Assembly: GCF_932294415.1 (NCBI RefSeq)
Contig: NC_065537.1
Coordinates: forward strand, 67,842,290-67,906,289
Source: Quercus robur
Taxonomy: Eukaryota; Streptophyta; Magnoliopsida; Fagales; Fagaceae
Length of the DNA: 64,000 nt
Reading direction: 5' to 3'
Of the stretch, positions 48,501 through 60,383 are shown one piece after another (the stretch's first letter is position 1; each line of letters starts with the position of its first letter). Below the pieces are notes generated by a model. The model did no database searches and was not told where the DNA came from. It worked only from the letters and a program-made list of their open reading frames with translations. The translations under genes and the position numbers were made by a program.

Positions 48501-49990
48501 GCTACATTCCTTTCAAGTAGCGATATCAAACTAGGCCATCTGAAATTACAAGGATTTAACGGAGGTGAGGTTGTGGATTACTCTAAGAAAGCATTGGACT
48601 AGAACAATATCAAATGTGAACAAATTTGCATTGCAGTAGATGTTGAAGTTGCTCTCTACCAAATACCTTGGCATGAAAATGAGTTATTGCCTTATTGGTT
48701 AGTGTATGGGTTACTTGGTGCTAAAATATACAAATATATCTCATTCAGTGAATATTCCTTATAGGAAAATTGAGAAAATCTGTGGTATCTTAAATTATGT
48801 TTTTCCTACTAGTGAGAACATGTAAAATTTTCAGCCAGAATTTTTTGAATTACCCTTGTAAAAAAACTGAGACATTGACTTTGGATAACACTTTTTGCAT
48901 CACTGAAAAACACTAGATTATTCCCACCCACTCCTATATGTAAGATGTTAAGGCAAACATAAAAGTCCTTGGGATCATTTTCAACAATTTCCTTTTTACC
49001 AACTGCATCCTTGAGTTGGGTTGACAAAAAAACATGAAAAAGGAGGGCCCCTATCACTCTAGCGTCCTTCCTTTGAAATTTTTGCTTCCAAAGCACGAAA
49101 AGGACTGACATATAGAACTAGTCTAAAGTGCAAAATTGCATACACTACATGCATTTCTGGTTATAATTACAAAAGAAACTACCTTCAAACAATAATTTCT
49201 ATACAAAACTAATAAAAAAGAGGAACAACCTCCACTCGTTTCTGTAAGAAAATGCATGTCATTTAGTATTAGAACATACTATACTCAAGGGCAAGTGCTA
49301 AAGAGTAGGACTGCATAAAATCCACCCCTCCATTGGTGAGATCAACATATAGAATCAGCCAATTAAACCATTAATTTATTAAATGTGTGGCCTTAACTCC
49401 ATCAGTAATGGATATATGAGTGAGGGGCATATTGTATTTAATACCTATATAATCTTTTGGCAGTTGGCACAAAAATGATATGGTAAGAATGATTAAAAAT
49501 GCAAGAATTTGCTTACCTCTGCATCACTTTGCAGCAAATTACTCCACCTTTGGGACATTTAATCAAACTGCCTCTCTTTGGCCTAAAAACTTCGTACACT
49601 CTATCCATCCATTATGCTAATCGCCCCCTCTGCTTTCCAGTGATTATAAAAAGAACATGTGTAATGTTGCCCAATGTTCAAACAGAGACTGCACAACCAG
49701 AAGTTAAGAAGCAAAGGATGTGTCTTTAGCAGGTAGAGAAATAGAAAAAATTTCAACGACATAGAAAATGTAAAGAAAAATGGTATTATCCTCAAGTCTT
49801 AATTGGTATTCAAGTGAGATGTAAAACCTTAATTAGTATTTTTAATTGATTAACAGATAAAAATTCAATCCAATCTACATTAAAATTTGTGCATGTCCGA
49901 AAAATTAGACTCATTCAATCAATCTTGTGTTGTTCCGACTTTAAAAAGTCAGTCTTCACACCAACATTTGAGGAAGCAAACAAATATTCC
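45592..49990. repeat. Large tandem duplication, unit 2
   Basis: Second copy of the block at 39868-45020, shorter by several hundred bases, mainly because sequence equivalent to 43860-44790 is absent or displaced. Both copies are AT-rich and carry many indels, so the duplication is not recent. Confidence 0.7.
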
Positions 49991-52400
49991 CCCCAAAAAA
50001 CAAAAAAGTTAACCACAAAAATACCTTTATAGTAAGCTGATTCCCTGTAGAGTTAGTTGCCTGGTCATGTCCTCCCTTCAAAATTCAACCAAATTTTCTA
50101 TGATTCTGTAATTATTAAGAAGCAACCATATATGTCATTTCATCAATACAAGATATAAATAATTAGAATAAAAGAACAAATGAAAAATTTTACAATTATC
50201 CCTTTTTGTTCTCCTTAATAATTTGAAGAAATCATGCATCTAATAAAAGTTTTGAGGAAAAAAAAAAAGTGTAAAGGGAATTCAAAAAAAAAAAAAAAAA
50301 GATGATTAGCAATGAGTCCAAGACTGTGCTTGCCTTAATTTCAGGGCCATATAGCTTTGAATAGGGTCCAAATTTTTAGCCAGATTTGCCCTTCCCTTAA
50401 TTTGTTTTGCGTGAGAAGTCAAATGATTGGGAAGTTCTTCAAAATATCAAAACCTCAAAAAGCAAACTGAAGAAGAACCAAAAAAATTGGTTTTCAGTTC
50501 AGCATATAAAGCAAGATACCTGAAGTAGTTAAAACTTAATTTGTAATTTATGATTTTATATTCTATTGACAGATAAAAATTCAATTCAAACTATCTTTGA
50601 ATTAGTGCATGTATGAACAGATTAGGCTCATTCTCTTGTTCTTTCTTTTACTTTAAAGCCAGTATACACACAAACATGTGAGGAGTATTTTGGTTTAATC
50701 ATTCTCATGAAAAGCATTTAGTAGATATATGTTGGAAACTTTCATACCCCCAAAAAAAAAAAAAAAAAAAAAAAATTAACCATCAAAATACCGGTTTAGT
50801 AGGCTAATTCCTGGTCAAGTCCTCCCTTCAAAGTTCTAAGAAATTTGCTATGATTCTGCAATTATGAACAAGCAACCATATATGTCATTTCATTAACACA
50901 AGTTTAGATGAAAAGAAATAAATCATTAGAATAAAAGAACAAATGATAGAACAATTATCCTTTTTAATTCTCTTAATAATTTGAATAAATCATGCATCTT
51001 ATTAAAGTTTTGACGGCAACAAATGATTACCACCGAGTTCTTGACTTGTTGCACAATTGCAGTTTTTGAATAGGGTCCGAATTTTGTACCCAAGCTTGTT
51101 CTTTGCCTCAGTTGGTTTTGCATCACTTGGTTCTGCATAATAAGTCAAATGACTGAGAAGTTTTTCAAAATATGACAAACCTCAAAGGGGGGAAACATAA
51201 GCAAAATGAGGTATCCTCAAGTCTTAGTATTCAAGTAATAAAAAAAATTAATTCGTAATTTTTATTTACAGTAATATATAAAAAATTAAAAAAATTCAAT
51301 CCAATCTATCCATGAATTGTAAACAACTAAACAGATTAGACCCATTCTCTACTCTCTAGTACTTGAATACACAGTATCATTTACACACATAATGAAGTGT
51401 TATGAACCGTTGTTTTTAGCACAAGAACCAAAAAATAAAGTACATGAAGTGTGCATTAAAAAATTAGAACTTTTCCGTTTCTTGCAGGACGAAAGAAAGG
51501 ATGTAAGTGGCTGTTGGAGGTAGAGGAAAAGCCAAAAATCACTAGGAAACCAAAAGAAAATTATGACTGTGTGATGCTCTGGGCATTAGAAATCTAACAT
51601 ATAAAAACAGATAAAGAAGAAAGAAAATTGAAAGCACCAATGGTTTTGTTCAAAATGTTTAACATCTAATTAGAAGTATTTAATTATTAGGAGATAAGAA
51701 ATGCACAACTCAGATAAATATTATCTCTAGATTTGTGAATGTCTGCATTGGTAGACCTCAATCTTTGTTCTGCTTTTGACTAAAACAAAGTCTCCAAAAT
51801 AAAAATAAAAAATTCTGAGAAAAGAAAGAATTCATTCACCAATTATCCCATCAAAAACAGAAATTAAATCATTAGTTCTTTTCTATATACCAATAGTTCA
51901 AATGAGAATTTTAAAATTAATCTTAATAAATATATAGACCCCAAAAAAGAAAAAAAATAAATAAAAGAGAGTGAAACAATGAAATACCTGTAATATAATC
52001 TAAATTTTGCAATGGTTGTTGCAAGATTAGTTCGTCCTCTGGAAGTAAACAAACCGACTCCGATTCTAAATCAGATTCTGCAACAATTAAGAAGCAACCA
52101 TTCACTTAGGTACAAAGATATGAATCATTAGAATTAAAAGAAAGAAAGAAAGAAAAAAGGGATGGATTACATTATCTTAATTTTTCTTGTTCAAACAACT
52201 TTGTGAAGAAATCAAGTGTCTAATTAACATTCTATAGACAGGGAAATGAAAAAAGACCGAAAAGAAAGAAAGAGAGTTTTAAACTGGTTCAGTTCAGCAT
52301 AAAAAACGATGTTGAATAGTTTTAAAAGTTGTCCAAAATATCAAAAACTAGTAGTTGATTTTTAATTTGGGATTAAAAGATAGATAGATGAGATGAATAC
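49990..52400 (-). repeat. Short tandem repeats behind NLR 3' end
   Basis: Three diverged units of about 0.7-1.2 kb share an exon-like edge (AAATACC followed by a Pro/Leu-codon region and GATTCTGCAA-like sequence) at about 50023, 50783 and 51983, then an AAGAAGCAACCAT segment and an AAATTCAATCCAATCTA segment. Related single segments also occur at 44470-45020. The unit nearest the NLR contains the best exon (51986-52080). Confidence 0.55.
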
Positions 52401-52867
52401 CTGAAGAAATTGTTTCTTCTTGCTGGTTCCACTCATCCACATCTACGATTGGGACATGGGCAATGATGGGCCAATCTTCACCTATTTGCCTCTTGCATCT
52501 TTGCCCTAAGAGGGGACACTCTTCAATTGTCAACAATTTTAAAGAGGTGAGATTGCTAATCTCTTGAGGAAGTGACGTCAGATTGTGACATCCCCAAATG
52601 TAAAGGATTTGTAGTGACGTGAGGCTGCCTATTCCAGGGAGAGAAACCAGTCCATCGCACATTTGTATAGAGAGTTTCCGGAGAGAAACGAGGTTCCGCA
52701 GCCCCTCCTCTGGAAGAGATTCTAAATCGTTAATCTCAACTAATTCTAATTCCTGAATAAATTGCAGACCCAGACCCAGACCCAGAATAAATTCCTGAAT
52801 AAAAAAAGCATACCACAATTTCCAATCCGCTAGGGTTTTTTTTTCATTTCACAGTGAACACTCAGAA

Positions 52868-53469
52868 ATGGCTTCCCACACCCTCTCGGCGCTCCCAATC
52901 TCTCAATCTTGTCACCGACTCACTTCCAATTCTTCTTCTTCTTCTTCTTCTTCTTCTTCTCTCACTCTTCCATGGCGTCTCAACCCTCATAACAATTTGG
53001 TCAGCTCTCTAATCGGAAATAAGCTCTCCATTCAACCCTCCACTTCCAAACCTCTCGTCTCCAAGCATCGCTCGCCCGTCGCCACCGTCCTCTCCAGCCT
53101 CCCAACTCGGTAATTTCAGATTCTCCCAATTTCTATCATGTAAATGTATGCATGTATTGTTGTTGGAGTTATCATAGGGTTTCATGGAAATGAATTGTTT
53201 GGTTCTGTTTTGTTTTTCTTTTTTTCCAGGAAACCAGAAGGGGCTTCTTCTGAGAAAACCCCAAAGTGAGTTTGAAATTTCAATTTATATTTATGTGTGT
53301 TTAGTTTTTGTTTTGTCTGTTGGGTGAGTGATTGTTTGGGATTGGGGCAATGTGAATAGATGGTCGGCGCGGGCGATAAAGTCGTTTGGGATGGCGGAAT
53401 TGGAGGCGAGGAAGATCAAGTATCCGAATACTGGGACCGAATCGCTTCTCATGGGGATTTTGGTTGAGG
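52868..53469 (+). pseudogene. 5' fragment of plastid CLPT gene
   Basis: Three exons in frame: 52868-53109, 53230-53265 and 53360-53469, all with GT/AG introns. The first 75-80 residues are a Ser-rich plastid transit peptide with a (TTC)n serine run. Exon 3 encodes WSARAIKSFGMAELEARKIK, then YPNTGTESLLMGILVEG, the start of the Clp-N-like domain of CLPT1/CLPT2, small accessory subunits of the chloroplast ClpPR protease. The gene stops at the donor after exon 3. The following exons (expected to begin TSLAAKFL or similar) are not found in the window; NLR sequence resumes at about 53650 on the opposite strand. Retained introns mean it came by DNA duplication, not reverse transcription. It might still be transcribed. 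Confidence 0.8.
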
Positions 53470-54482
53470 GTTAGTGATTTTTGCAAATTCTTAAGGTTTC
53501 TTTTAGTTTACATTGTTTTTTTCTCAACCGAGTTGATTTGTTAGCTTCGTGAATGCATTTATAGCACGGTTTTCTTCATAAAAATGTTGCATTGTAACCG
53601 TAGTTGATGGAAACTAAAACTTGTGTGACCTGCATTCACAGACTAGGAATGTGAATTTGAATTTGGGATTATAAAAGATAGATGCATACCTAATAAATTG
53701 TTTTTTCTTGTTGGATTATTTGGGACAATCTTCACTGTTTCCTTCGTGTAGCCGTAAGAGGGGACAACCACCAATATATGACAAAGTGAGATCGGGAATC
53801 AGGGGCATGGAAGTCAGGTTAGGGCATTCGGAAATATATAATTCCGAAAGAGAAGGAGGAAATGATGGAAGTAAGAGATGGTGTGGCTCATTATCATCAT
53901 CATCTGAATTCCTCCACCATCCCTTCAGTTTTGGGCAATCCCATATATATAGATAAGATAAGGATGGGAAGAATGGTGTTTTTGAAGAAGAAGAGGAAGC
54001 ACCCAACACGTTACTAACACTGTCTTCATCTGAAATGTATTCAAGTGCTTCCATTTTATAAAGCCAAAAAGACTTGAGAAAAGGGAGTTGATTTAACGGT
54101 GGGAGGTGCTGCAATCTCCTATTTTGAAATAATTGAAAATGAACAAGATTAGTGAGAGAAGAGACCCAACTTGGAATTCTCACACCCATATAATTCCACA
54201 ATTCCAACGCTTTAAGATTTGGATGTGGCTGGAGCCCTTCCAGTGACATGTCATCATAACATTCAGTTTCTCCATCATCCCACTCTTCATTCCACCATAA
54301 TATCAGCTCTTGAAGATGTTGTTTCTGCTTCATATTTGTGGCTTTACATTCCACCATGTCATCTTCTCCATGTCCCAAACCGCCAATGACTAGACTTCCT
54401 CCCAAATTGCTCAGCTCCTTCAATTCACTTAGCCCACCAGCCTGTTTTTTCTTATACCAACTATACGAGCTAGCCTTGGATT

Positions 54483-55323
54483 CAGGGCCGGCTCAAGGCC
54501 TAGGCAAGTTAGGCCTAGGCCTAAGGCCCCACCAAAAAAAAAAAAAATTCCTTAAGAAAAAAAGGCCCCATTTTTCATAGTTAAAAGCCCAAATTTTTAT
54601 ACAATCATATATATTTTCTAAATGTTGTACATTTTTTTTATTAGTGATATACAAATTTTACTATTGGCTTACAAATTGCCATGTTATTAATCACAAAAAA
54701 CGTGATATAAACATTCATTAGTTAAATTGATGAATTTTATCAATGAGAGACAATATCACATTATATTTTGAACATTTTATAATGCTTTTAATTAGCGCAT
54801 TTTTCTTTTTCATTTCTATTAAGACTCTCAAAGTACGAGACCAATAGAACCTTAACTCAATTGAAACCCTAAAATATTTCAAAAAGATGTTGCAAATATG
54901 TTAAATCATCAATTATAGATTAATCTCCCCTAAGAGTTTGAGACTTTGATTTTTGTAAATTAATATCCTACAAAACCATACACCAAATAATATCTATCTC
55001 TCTCTCTCTTAAAATCAAAATATAAAATTAAAAATTAGATTACAACTTTATTTAACTATGCATCGTCTTATATCCAAAAAAAGTATCTTTTTCAATCATA
55101 ATATATTTTTATTTCTTTTTATTAATATTTATAATTCAACTATGATATTCAATTCTCTATATGAAATTAACATTAGTCTAGTTGGTATTATTTATGTATT
55201 TAATGAATCAAATTAACCTTAATTTGATTAGTATTAAATAATTTTGTTTAATTAATATTTACATATTAAAGGCCTCGTATAAATTTTTCGCCTTAGGCCC
55301 CAAATTATGTTGGGCCGCCCCTG
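54483..55323. mobile_element. Non-autonomous hAT element in NLR exon
   Basis: The ends are CAGGGCCGGCTCAAGGCC and, reverse-complemented from the right, CAGGGGCGGCCCAACATA; inner parts also pair (AGGCCTAAGGC / GGGGCCTAAGGC). The flanks CCTTGGAT (54474-54481) and CCTTGGAA (55324-55331) agree at 7 of 8 bases, fitting an 8-bp hAT target duplication with a one-base uncertainty at the left. It is 841 bp, AT-rich and noncoding. Confidence 0.8.
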
Positions 55324-56037
55324 CCTTGGAACCCCCTTGCCTTCGAACCTCGGTAGTATCTCAAGAGAAGTAAGATGCCCAAGTCCAAGGGGCATATGCG
55401 TCAATTCGCGACAACCCCAAACGTCTAAATGCCTAAGATTGACCAACTTCTTAAGGCCCCGCGGTAACTCTTTAAGTGAATCACAATTATAGAGTTTCAG
55501 CGTCTGTAAATTTAGCAGCTTTGTAATGGAATTAGGGAGAACAACAATATCTCCATTTTGAGAAAGATCAAGATATCTTAAATGACTCAATTCTCCAATT
55601 GAATGGGGCACTACATGTAGCCCTAAACAACTCAAATCCAATGTGCGTAAATAATTAAGATTTGAAATAAGGGCGTCACAAGTTAAGTTACCCAACTTTC
55701 CCCCTACACTAGCTGCAAGAATTGTAGTCTAGCAAAGACAAAACCAAGCAATATCCATAGACAAGAAAAGATTTTACCATTCTACCACTTCATTGCCCTG
55801 CAAAGTGTACAAGTCGAAATATTTCATTGAAATTGTTTTGACTAATTGCCTCTTTATCAAATATGGCATCAAATAATACAACAGCTAATGCTCCTTCGGT
55901 GATATATTCTCTGACTGAATCTGTATCAGATTAGAAAACAGATAACATCACACTACATGCAGAAAATAAGAATGTAAAACATATCAACTTGACAAATATT
56001 TCTGATCATAATGTCTCTTTAAGTTCTCCAAAAACAC

Positions 56038-56215
56038 TTTTTTTTTTTTTTTTTTTTTTTTTTACGAGATAGAAATTCTACTCTAACCTAATCTAAGTGT
56101 ATATGTGTGCGAAGCTCCCTCTTGAAGACTTGAACCTAGACCCTTACCCCCACACCTCACAAGCATTTATACTTGTGAAGTGACTATCGCATCAAGGATG
56201 TGTGGTGGTAAAAAC
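56038..56215 (-). mobile_element. Retroposon tail (SINE- or LINE-like) with poly-A
   Basis: A 24-base T run at about 56040-56063 on + is the poly-A tail of a minus-strand retroposon. The following block (GAACCTAGACCCTTACCCCC, then CACACCTCACAAGC) is the kind of sequence found in SINE-like repeats, with a B-box-like reverse GGTTCAAGTC. Ends and target duplication are not resolved. Confidence 0.4.
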
Positions 56216-57528
56216 ATATGTTCTAAGAATACTGCAAGTTTGAATTTTAATCTATGAAAAGTACACATGAATTAAGAAAATGTTATTTTATGCATGATTT
56301 TCATTTATTTGAAGGGCTGATACATGCATTTAAAACAAAAAAATAACTTAAAAAAGTTCGAGGCACTCCCAACAAATGTCTTAGTCCATGAGAACAATTT
56401 GGATAATGGAGAGTTAAGGATACAATTCCCGATGAAAAATCATATTTTCTTTCTTAGTTTGGATAATAAATTGCAGAAGGGTGGAATTTTGAATCTTTCT
56501 TACTTTTGAGCATGAACGCAAAAAATTAAAGTAGTGAGGCTTTAGGAACTAGAGGACAGAGACATAGTTAACAACCTATTGTTATGCCCTGAGAAGCAAC
56601 CATTGAGATGTGATGAAAAGGCCTCTTAAGTGCAGAAATATACCGACTACTGCCTAGTGCAGGGATGGGATAAACCTATTCCACCAAATAAGAAAACTAA
56701 ATCCATAATGTACATCTATAGATGAACCACTTTCTAACATCCAAACAGTTTATGATCCCCCAGAATGCTTAGTGAAGAAACTAGAGAACACAAATGTTTA
56801 AAAGATTGAATCATATATTTAGCTATACTTTTTTCACTGCAAATTTTATGTTCTTTAGATTGAGGAAGGAGAATGCATTATGACTTATGAGGCAGTATTT
56901 TAGGGGCATAAGTAACCTACATAAGACTAATATAAATATACACCAGAAGAACAATGTAGGCTGGATAATATTTCTAGAGCAACCTAAGTCAAGAAAGGCC
57001 ACTTCAAGGCATAGAAGTACTTTTAAAATTCTGGTAAAAATACAAACCAGGTTCAAGGTGCTAACTCAAGGAAGCAGAGCCAATGCATGATCAATTCACA
57101 ATATAGAAAACTAAAAGATTAACTTTAGATTGGGTAGATATAGACAAGATGAACCAATTAAAACAGCAAATCTTAAATCCAAATTGATTTCAGGGGAATC
57201 AGAGATGCACATTCCTCTCAAAAAACATTTAACTATGATTTTGACCCAATTTTCGATGATATATTTTATTATGTAATGATCTCCATGAGAAAGAAAGTGT
57301 AAGAGATGCGTATGAAAAGTTTATACAAGGTAAATGGCATAATTACCACAAGTAGCACTCAAGATAGAGAAATTTGAAATCCACAAAATATTTTATTCTA
57401 ACTCAGCAAGCTGAAATATAGAACCTATTCTTGTAGTTTGCATAACTTTATATAATTTTATTTTGAACCAAAAGATAAAAGAAAAAATAGAAGAAGAAAA
57501 TCATGACTATTCAAGCAATTGATGTATG

Positions 57529-59034
57529 TGATGTGCATTGATAATAGCTTAATTTTGCATATTTATATCATTGTTAGAAAGCGTTATCATACTTATTTTG
57601 AGTTAATTCATGCATTTTATATTTGGTTTTGGAATAATGTTGAATAATCAATTTTGTGCTTAATTGAATCTTATTGCATGAATTTGTCTTTTGTAGGAGA
57701 ATGGAATTAAATAAGTGGATTTGTGCAAAGAAAAAAGCTAATGGACTTTACTTTTACAAGGACCATAATGAAGTTAAAGAAGACCAATCCAATTAAATTT
57801 AAGTCCAATTGGAGCAAGTAATCAAAGGAAATTTGTACCAAATCCAAGTCCAATTCGGATTAGGATTCCAGCCTGCACATCAGTTAGTATTTTTGGCATA
57901 ACTTTTGACTCAGATGTCGAATCGAGATGATTCAAGTTGGGCTGGAACGTTAACTTAAAGGGCTACAACTTTGAAGTTTGCCAAAGTCCAAATTCAGACA
58001 TTAAATGGGCCGAAATCGTCGGTTAAGTGAAGCCTAAAAATCTGGGATTTTCTCCAAACGGGAATTCAACTTATAATAGGATTCCTTGACCTATTTAAAG
58101 GCTCTTTAGAGCAAAATTCAGGGGGGCGGAGGCTAGTGCTAGGGCTGGGGGCTGAACGTAGAGAGTGTGGCTACCTCTTCCATGACAATTAGTTTTATTT
58201 TATTTGTCTAGTTTAATGTTTAGTACTTTATTTTTGTGTTTTCTTTCAATTACTATGAGTAGCTAAATTTATAATTAAGGTTGAGGATGAAACCTTATTA
58301 AGGATTATCAGTAATATTTATGTGATTTGATTTTTCCCAAAATAGTTGTTCTTTAATGATTTAAATTGTTCTTGCTTCATATCAATTGACTAAGATGAGA
58401 TTCTAGATATGAGTTCAATCATGTTTTTCTCATGATTTAGGATTTGTCTTAATTAATTAAATGCTTAGTTTATTAATTCATGATTATAAAACTGGATATC
58501 ACTTGTGATTTGTCTGTCAATAGATACAATTTATGATTTGATTTTTAGAATTGGATCTATCTTGTGATTTATTTGGCTACAGATACAATTGATGATATGA
58601 TTTTATACCTAGAAAGCGAAGAAGAGCATGCTTTAAATTTTTAAACATAAGTTTTAATAATGATATTTTCCATGATAGCAAGATTGATTTCTAGATTATC
58701 ATGTAGTGGTTGGGAAAAATTAATGATCATAGATATATGCTGATATGACTTACAAAGTGGATTCCAAAACCTTAATTCCTTTCCCTTGATTGTTTACATC
58801 TTTTTATTGCTTTATATCTTTTGCTTAGTTTAACTATTTGCTTAATTTTATTATTTGTTTAGTATATTTAATTGCAAACAACCAATTTTTATTAAACTAG
58901 ATTAGGATTAATTTGGTTAAGGTTTAATTAATTTTCCTACGTTCATACAAGTCTTTGTGGGTTCGACCTCGTTCTTGTCCAACTATACTTTGGTACGGTT
59001 TGTACACTTGCAAGTACTTTAAAATTTCACAACA
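57529..59034 (+). mobile_element. Solo LTR inside aldolase intron
   Basis: The block starts TGATGTGCATTGATAATAGC and ends TTTCACAACA. GTATG and GTATA flank it (57524-57528, 59035-59039), an imperfect 5-bp target duplication. The segment TGGGTTCGACCTCGTTCTTG near the 3' end is typical of the ends of plant LTRs. No internal domains are present. It looks whole as a solo LTR, and old enough for one difference in the duplication. Confidence 0.6.
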
Positions 59035-59998
59035 GTATATTTAAAGGAAATTCATGGTCAAGTGGGTGCATTTTACCATAATTGTGTACCTATCAATCAT
59101 AACAACTAGTGGAAACAGGATAATCAAATAAATAATTATCTTTCACATTAATATCCATTTGTCTATGAAACATGGAGTGCATATGGAACTGGACAATGAC
59201 TACCATATGAACTGCCCCATCTTAAACATCATTGAACATGTCAAGACTTACCTTGACAATTTTGGCACCAGAGTCATATGCAAACAAAATCTGTAAATCA
59301 AAATCAAGTTTTAGGTTTTCTTTCCAAGGAATATAGCTCAAAAGTTAAAATCTCAAACAGAATGCTAGAAAGCAAATCACTCTGAAGTAGAATTGCCCAA
59401 CAAGATAAACATTATAAGAAGTCAAGTGCTTAAAGAAAAATTCTAAAAATATATGTAAAAGCTTAGAAATGAAAGAGAGCTTAAGTTTTAAAAGATGCCC
59501 TTACTTCTGTTGGGGTCATTACGCCAGGTATGTACAAAACTTCACCACATTGGGCATCAACCATAATTTCCCAACAGCCAATAAGCACGTTTAGAGTAAA
59601 CAGAAGAAGGGGTATTAATGATGTCTCCTAACAGGTTTGTTTAGGTTTTAATTCAAGATAGAAAGCTACAAGAATCTTTAAGAGCACTAGAAAGGAAAAA
59701 GAAAGAACTACTGGATTATGACCCCAAACTGAATGAGAATGTAGAATTTAAAGCGCATACTTTCACCATTGCAGGACTGGTAAGAAATTTGGCTCCAGCA
59801 TTTATTACATTTATGGCATCCTCAACATTTAAGACAGTACCAACCTGCAGCATACTTGATATTTTCAGAAGTGAGAAAACTTTTGCAAAACAATCCTTAT
59901 ATAGACATATCTGGAACCTTTCTATGACTTCTCTAATTTGCATATGGAATGGCAAAAACATTCAAAGTCCTTTTTAAGGTAGTTTTGACTGAACTTCT

Positions 59999-60142
59999 GG
60001 GCTAATGAACAATGGTTAATAATCCATTTAAAAAAAAATTATGAAAAAAAAAACAATTAATATTTTGACAGCATTTTTCATTTCTTATAAAAGTGGTGTC
60101 AAAACTTTCCTAAAATAGATTGTTAACCATTATTCTAAGGGC
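59999..60142. mobile_element. Small MITE between aldolase and ECI relics
   Basis: The left end GGGCTAATGAACAATGGTTA and the right end reverse-complemented GCCCTTAGAATAATGGTTAA are imperfect inverted repeats about 25 bp long. It is 144 bp with an AT-rich core. No target duplication is clear. Confidence 0.55.
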
Positions 60143-60383
60143 TCTCTATTGATGTCTATCTATGGCATGTTAGACAATTCTCAACAAACAAACCTATCCA
60201 CATGCATCCAAAACCAGATTGTGCACTTACAATTGCTTCTACCTAAATTTATATCTAATGCGCCAAAAGATGTATTAAAAAGGGGCCAATTATTCTGGCA
60301 TTACACTTATCTATTCTTGCATCACTTTGAGTTCAGTACAAAGATTATTAGCACAGTCATAGAGTAATATTAACAAGTTATTA

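Larger units (their letters stand above)
51986..55738 (-). pseudogene. NLR (NBS-LRR) remnant, LRR part only
   Basis: Minus-strand pieces of the leucine-rich repeat region of a CC-NBS-LRR (RGA-type) immune receptor. 55324-55738 holds the first LRRs (LRTLDLSCLGLHVVPHSIGE, LSHLRYLDLS). 53716-54474 holds middle LRRs (LSELKELSNLGGSLVIGGLG ... LYISECPNLTSMPLIPDL). 52401-52800 holds the last LRRs (LESLPEEGLRNLVSLRKLSI ... CKRQIGEDWPIIAHVP). A short acidic 3' exon follows at 51986-52080 (SDLESESVCLLPEDELILQQ). The coiled-coil and NB-ARC (P-loop, GLPL, MHD) parts are missing; aldolase exons lie there instead. A hAT element splits the first two pieces, whose frames do not match, and a CLPT fragment lies between the last two. 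The C-terminal end occurs twice (52370-52520 and 53650-53770), each with the same donor edge. A non-functional receptor. Confidence 0.85.
55790..59844 (-). pseudogene. KHG/KDPG aldolase-like gene, partial
   Basis: Minus-strand exons: 59761-59844 (VGTVLNVEDAINVINAGAKF, then LTSPAMVK; donor and acceptor good); 59505-about 59575 (EIMVDAQCGEVLYIPGVMTP, then TE; donor good, no AG at the expected acceptor); 59252-59290 (ILFAYDSGAKIVK; both edges good); 55790-55920 (REYITEGALAVVLFDAIFDK ... RLVHFAGQ, stop). The order and sequence match plant KHG/KDPG-type class I aldolases. The last Lys of the third exon corresponds to the Schiff-base lysine. The exon with the following YPVSALGG-type segment was not found, nor were the N-terminal exons, so the gene is incomplete. 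A solo LTR occupies the large gap at 57529-59034. Probably a pseudogene; a diverged transcribed relic is possible. Confidence 0.75.
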
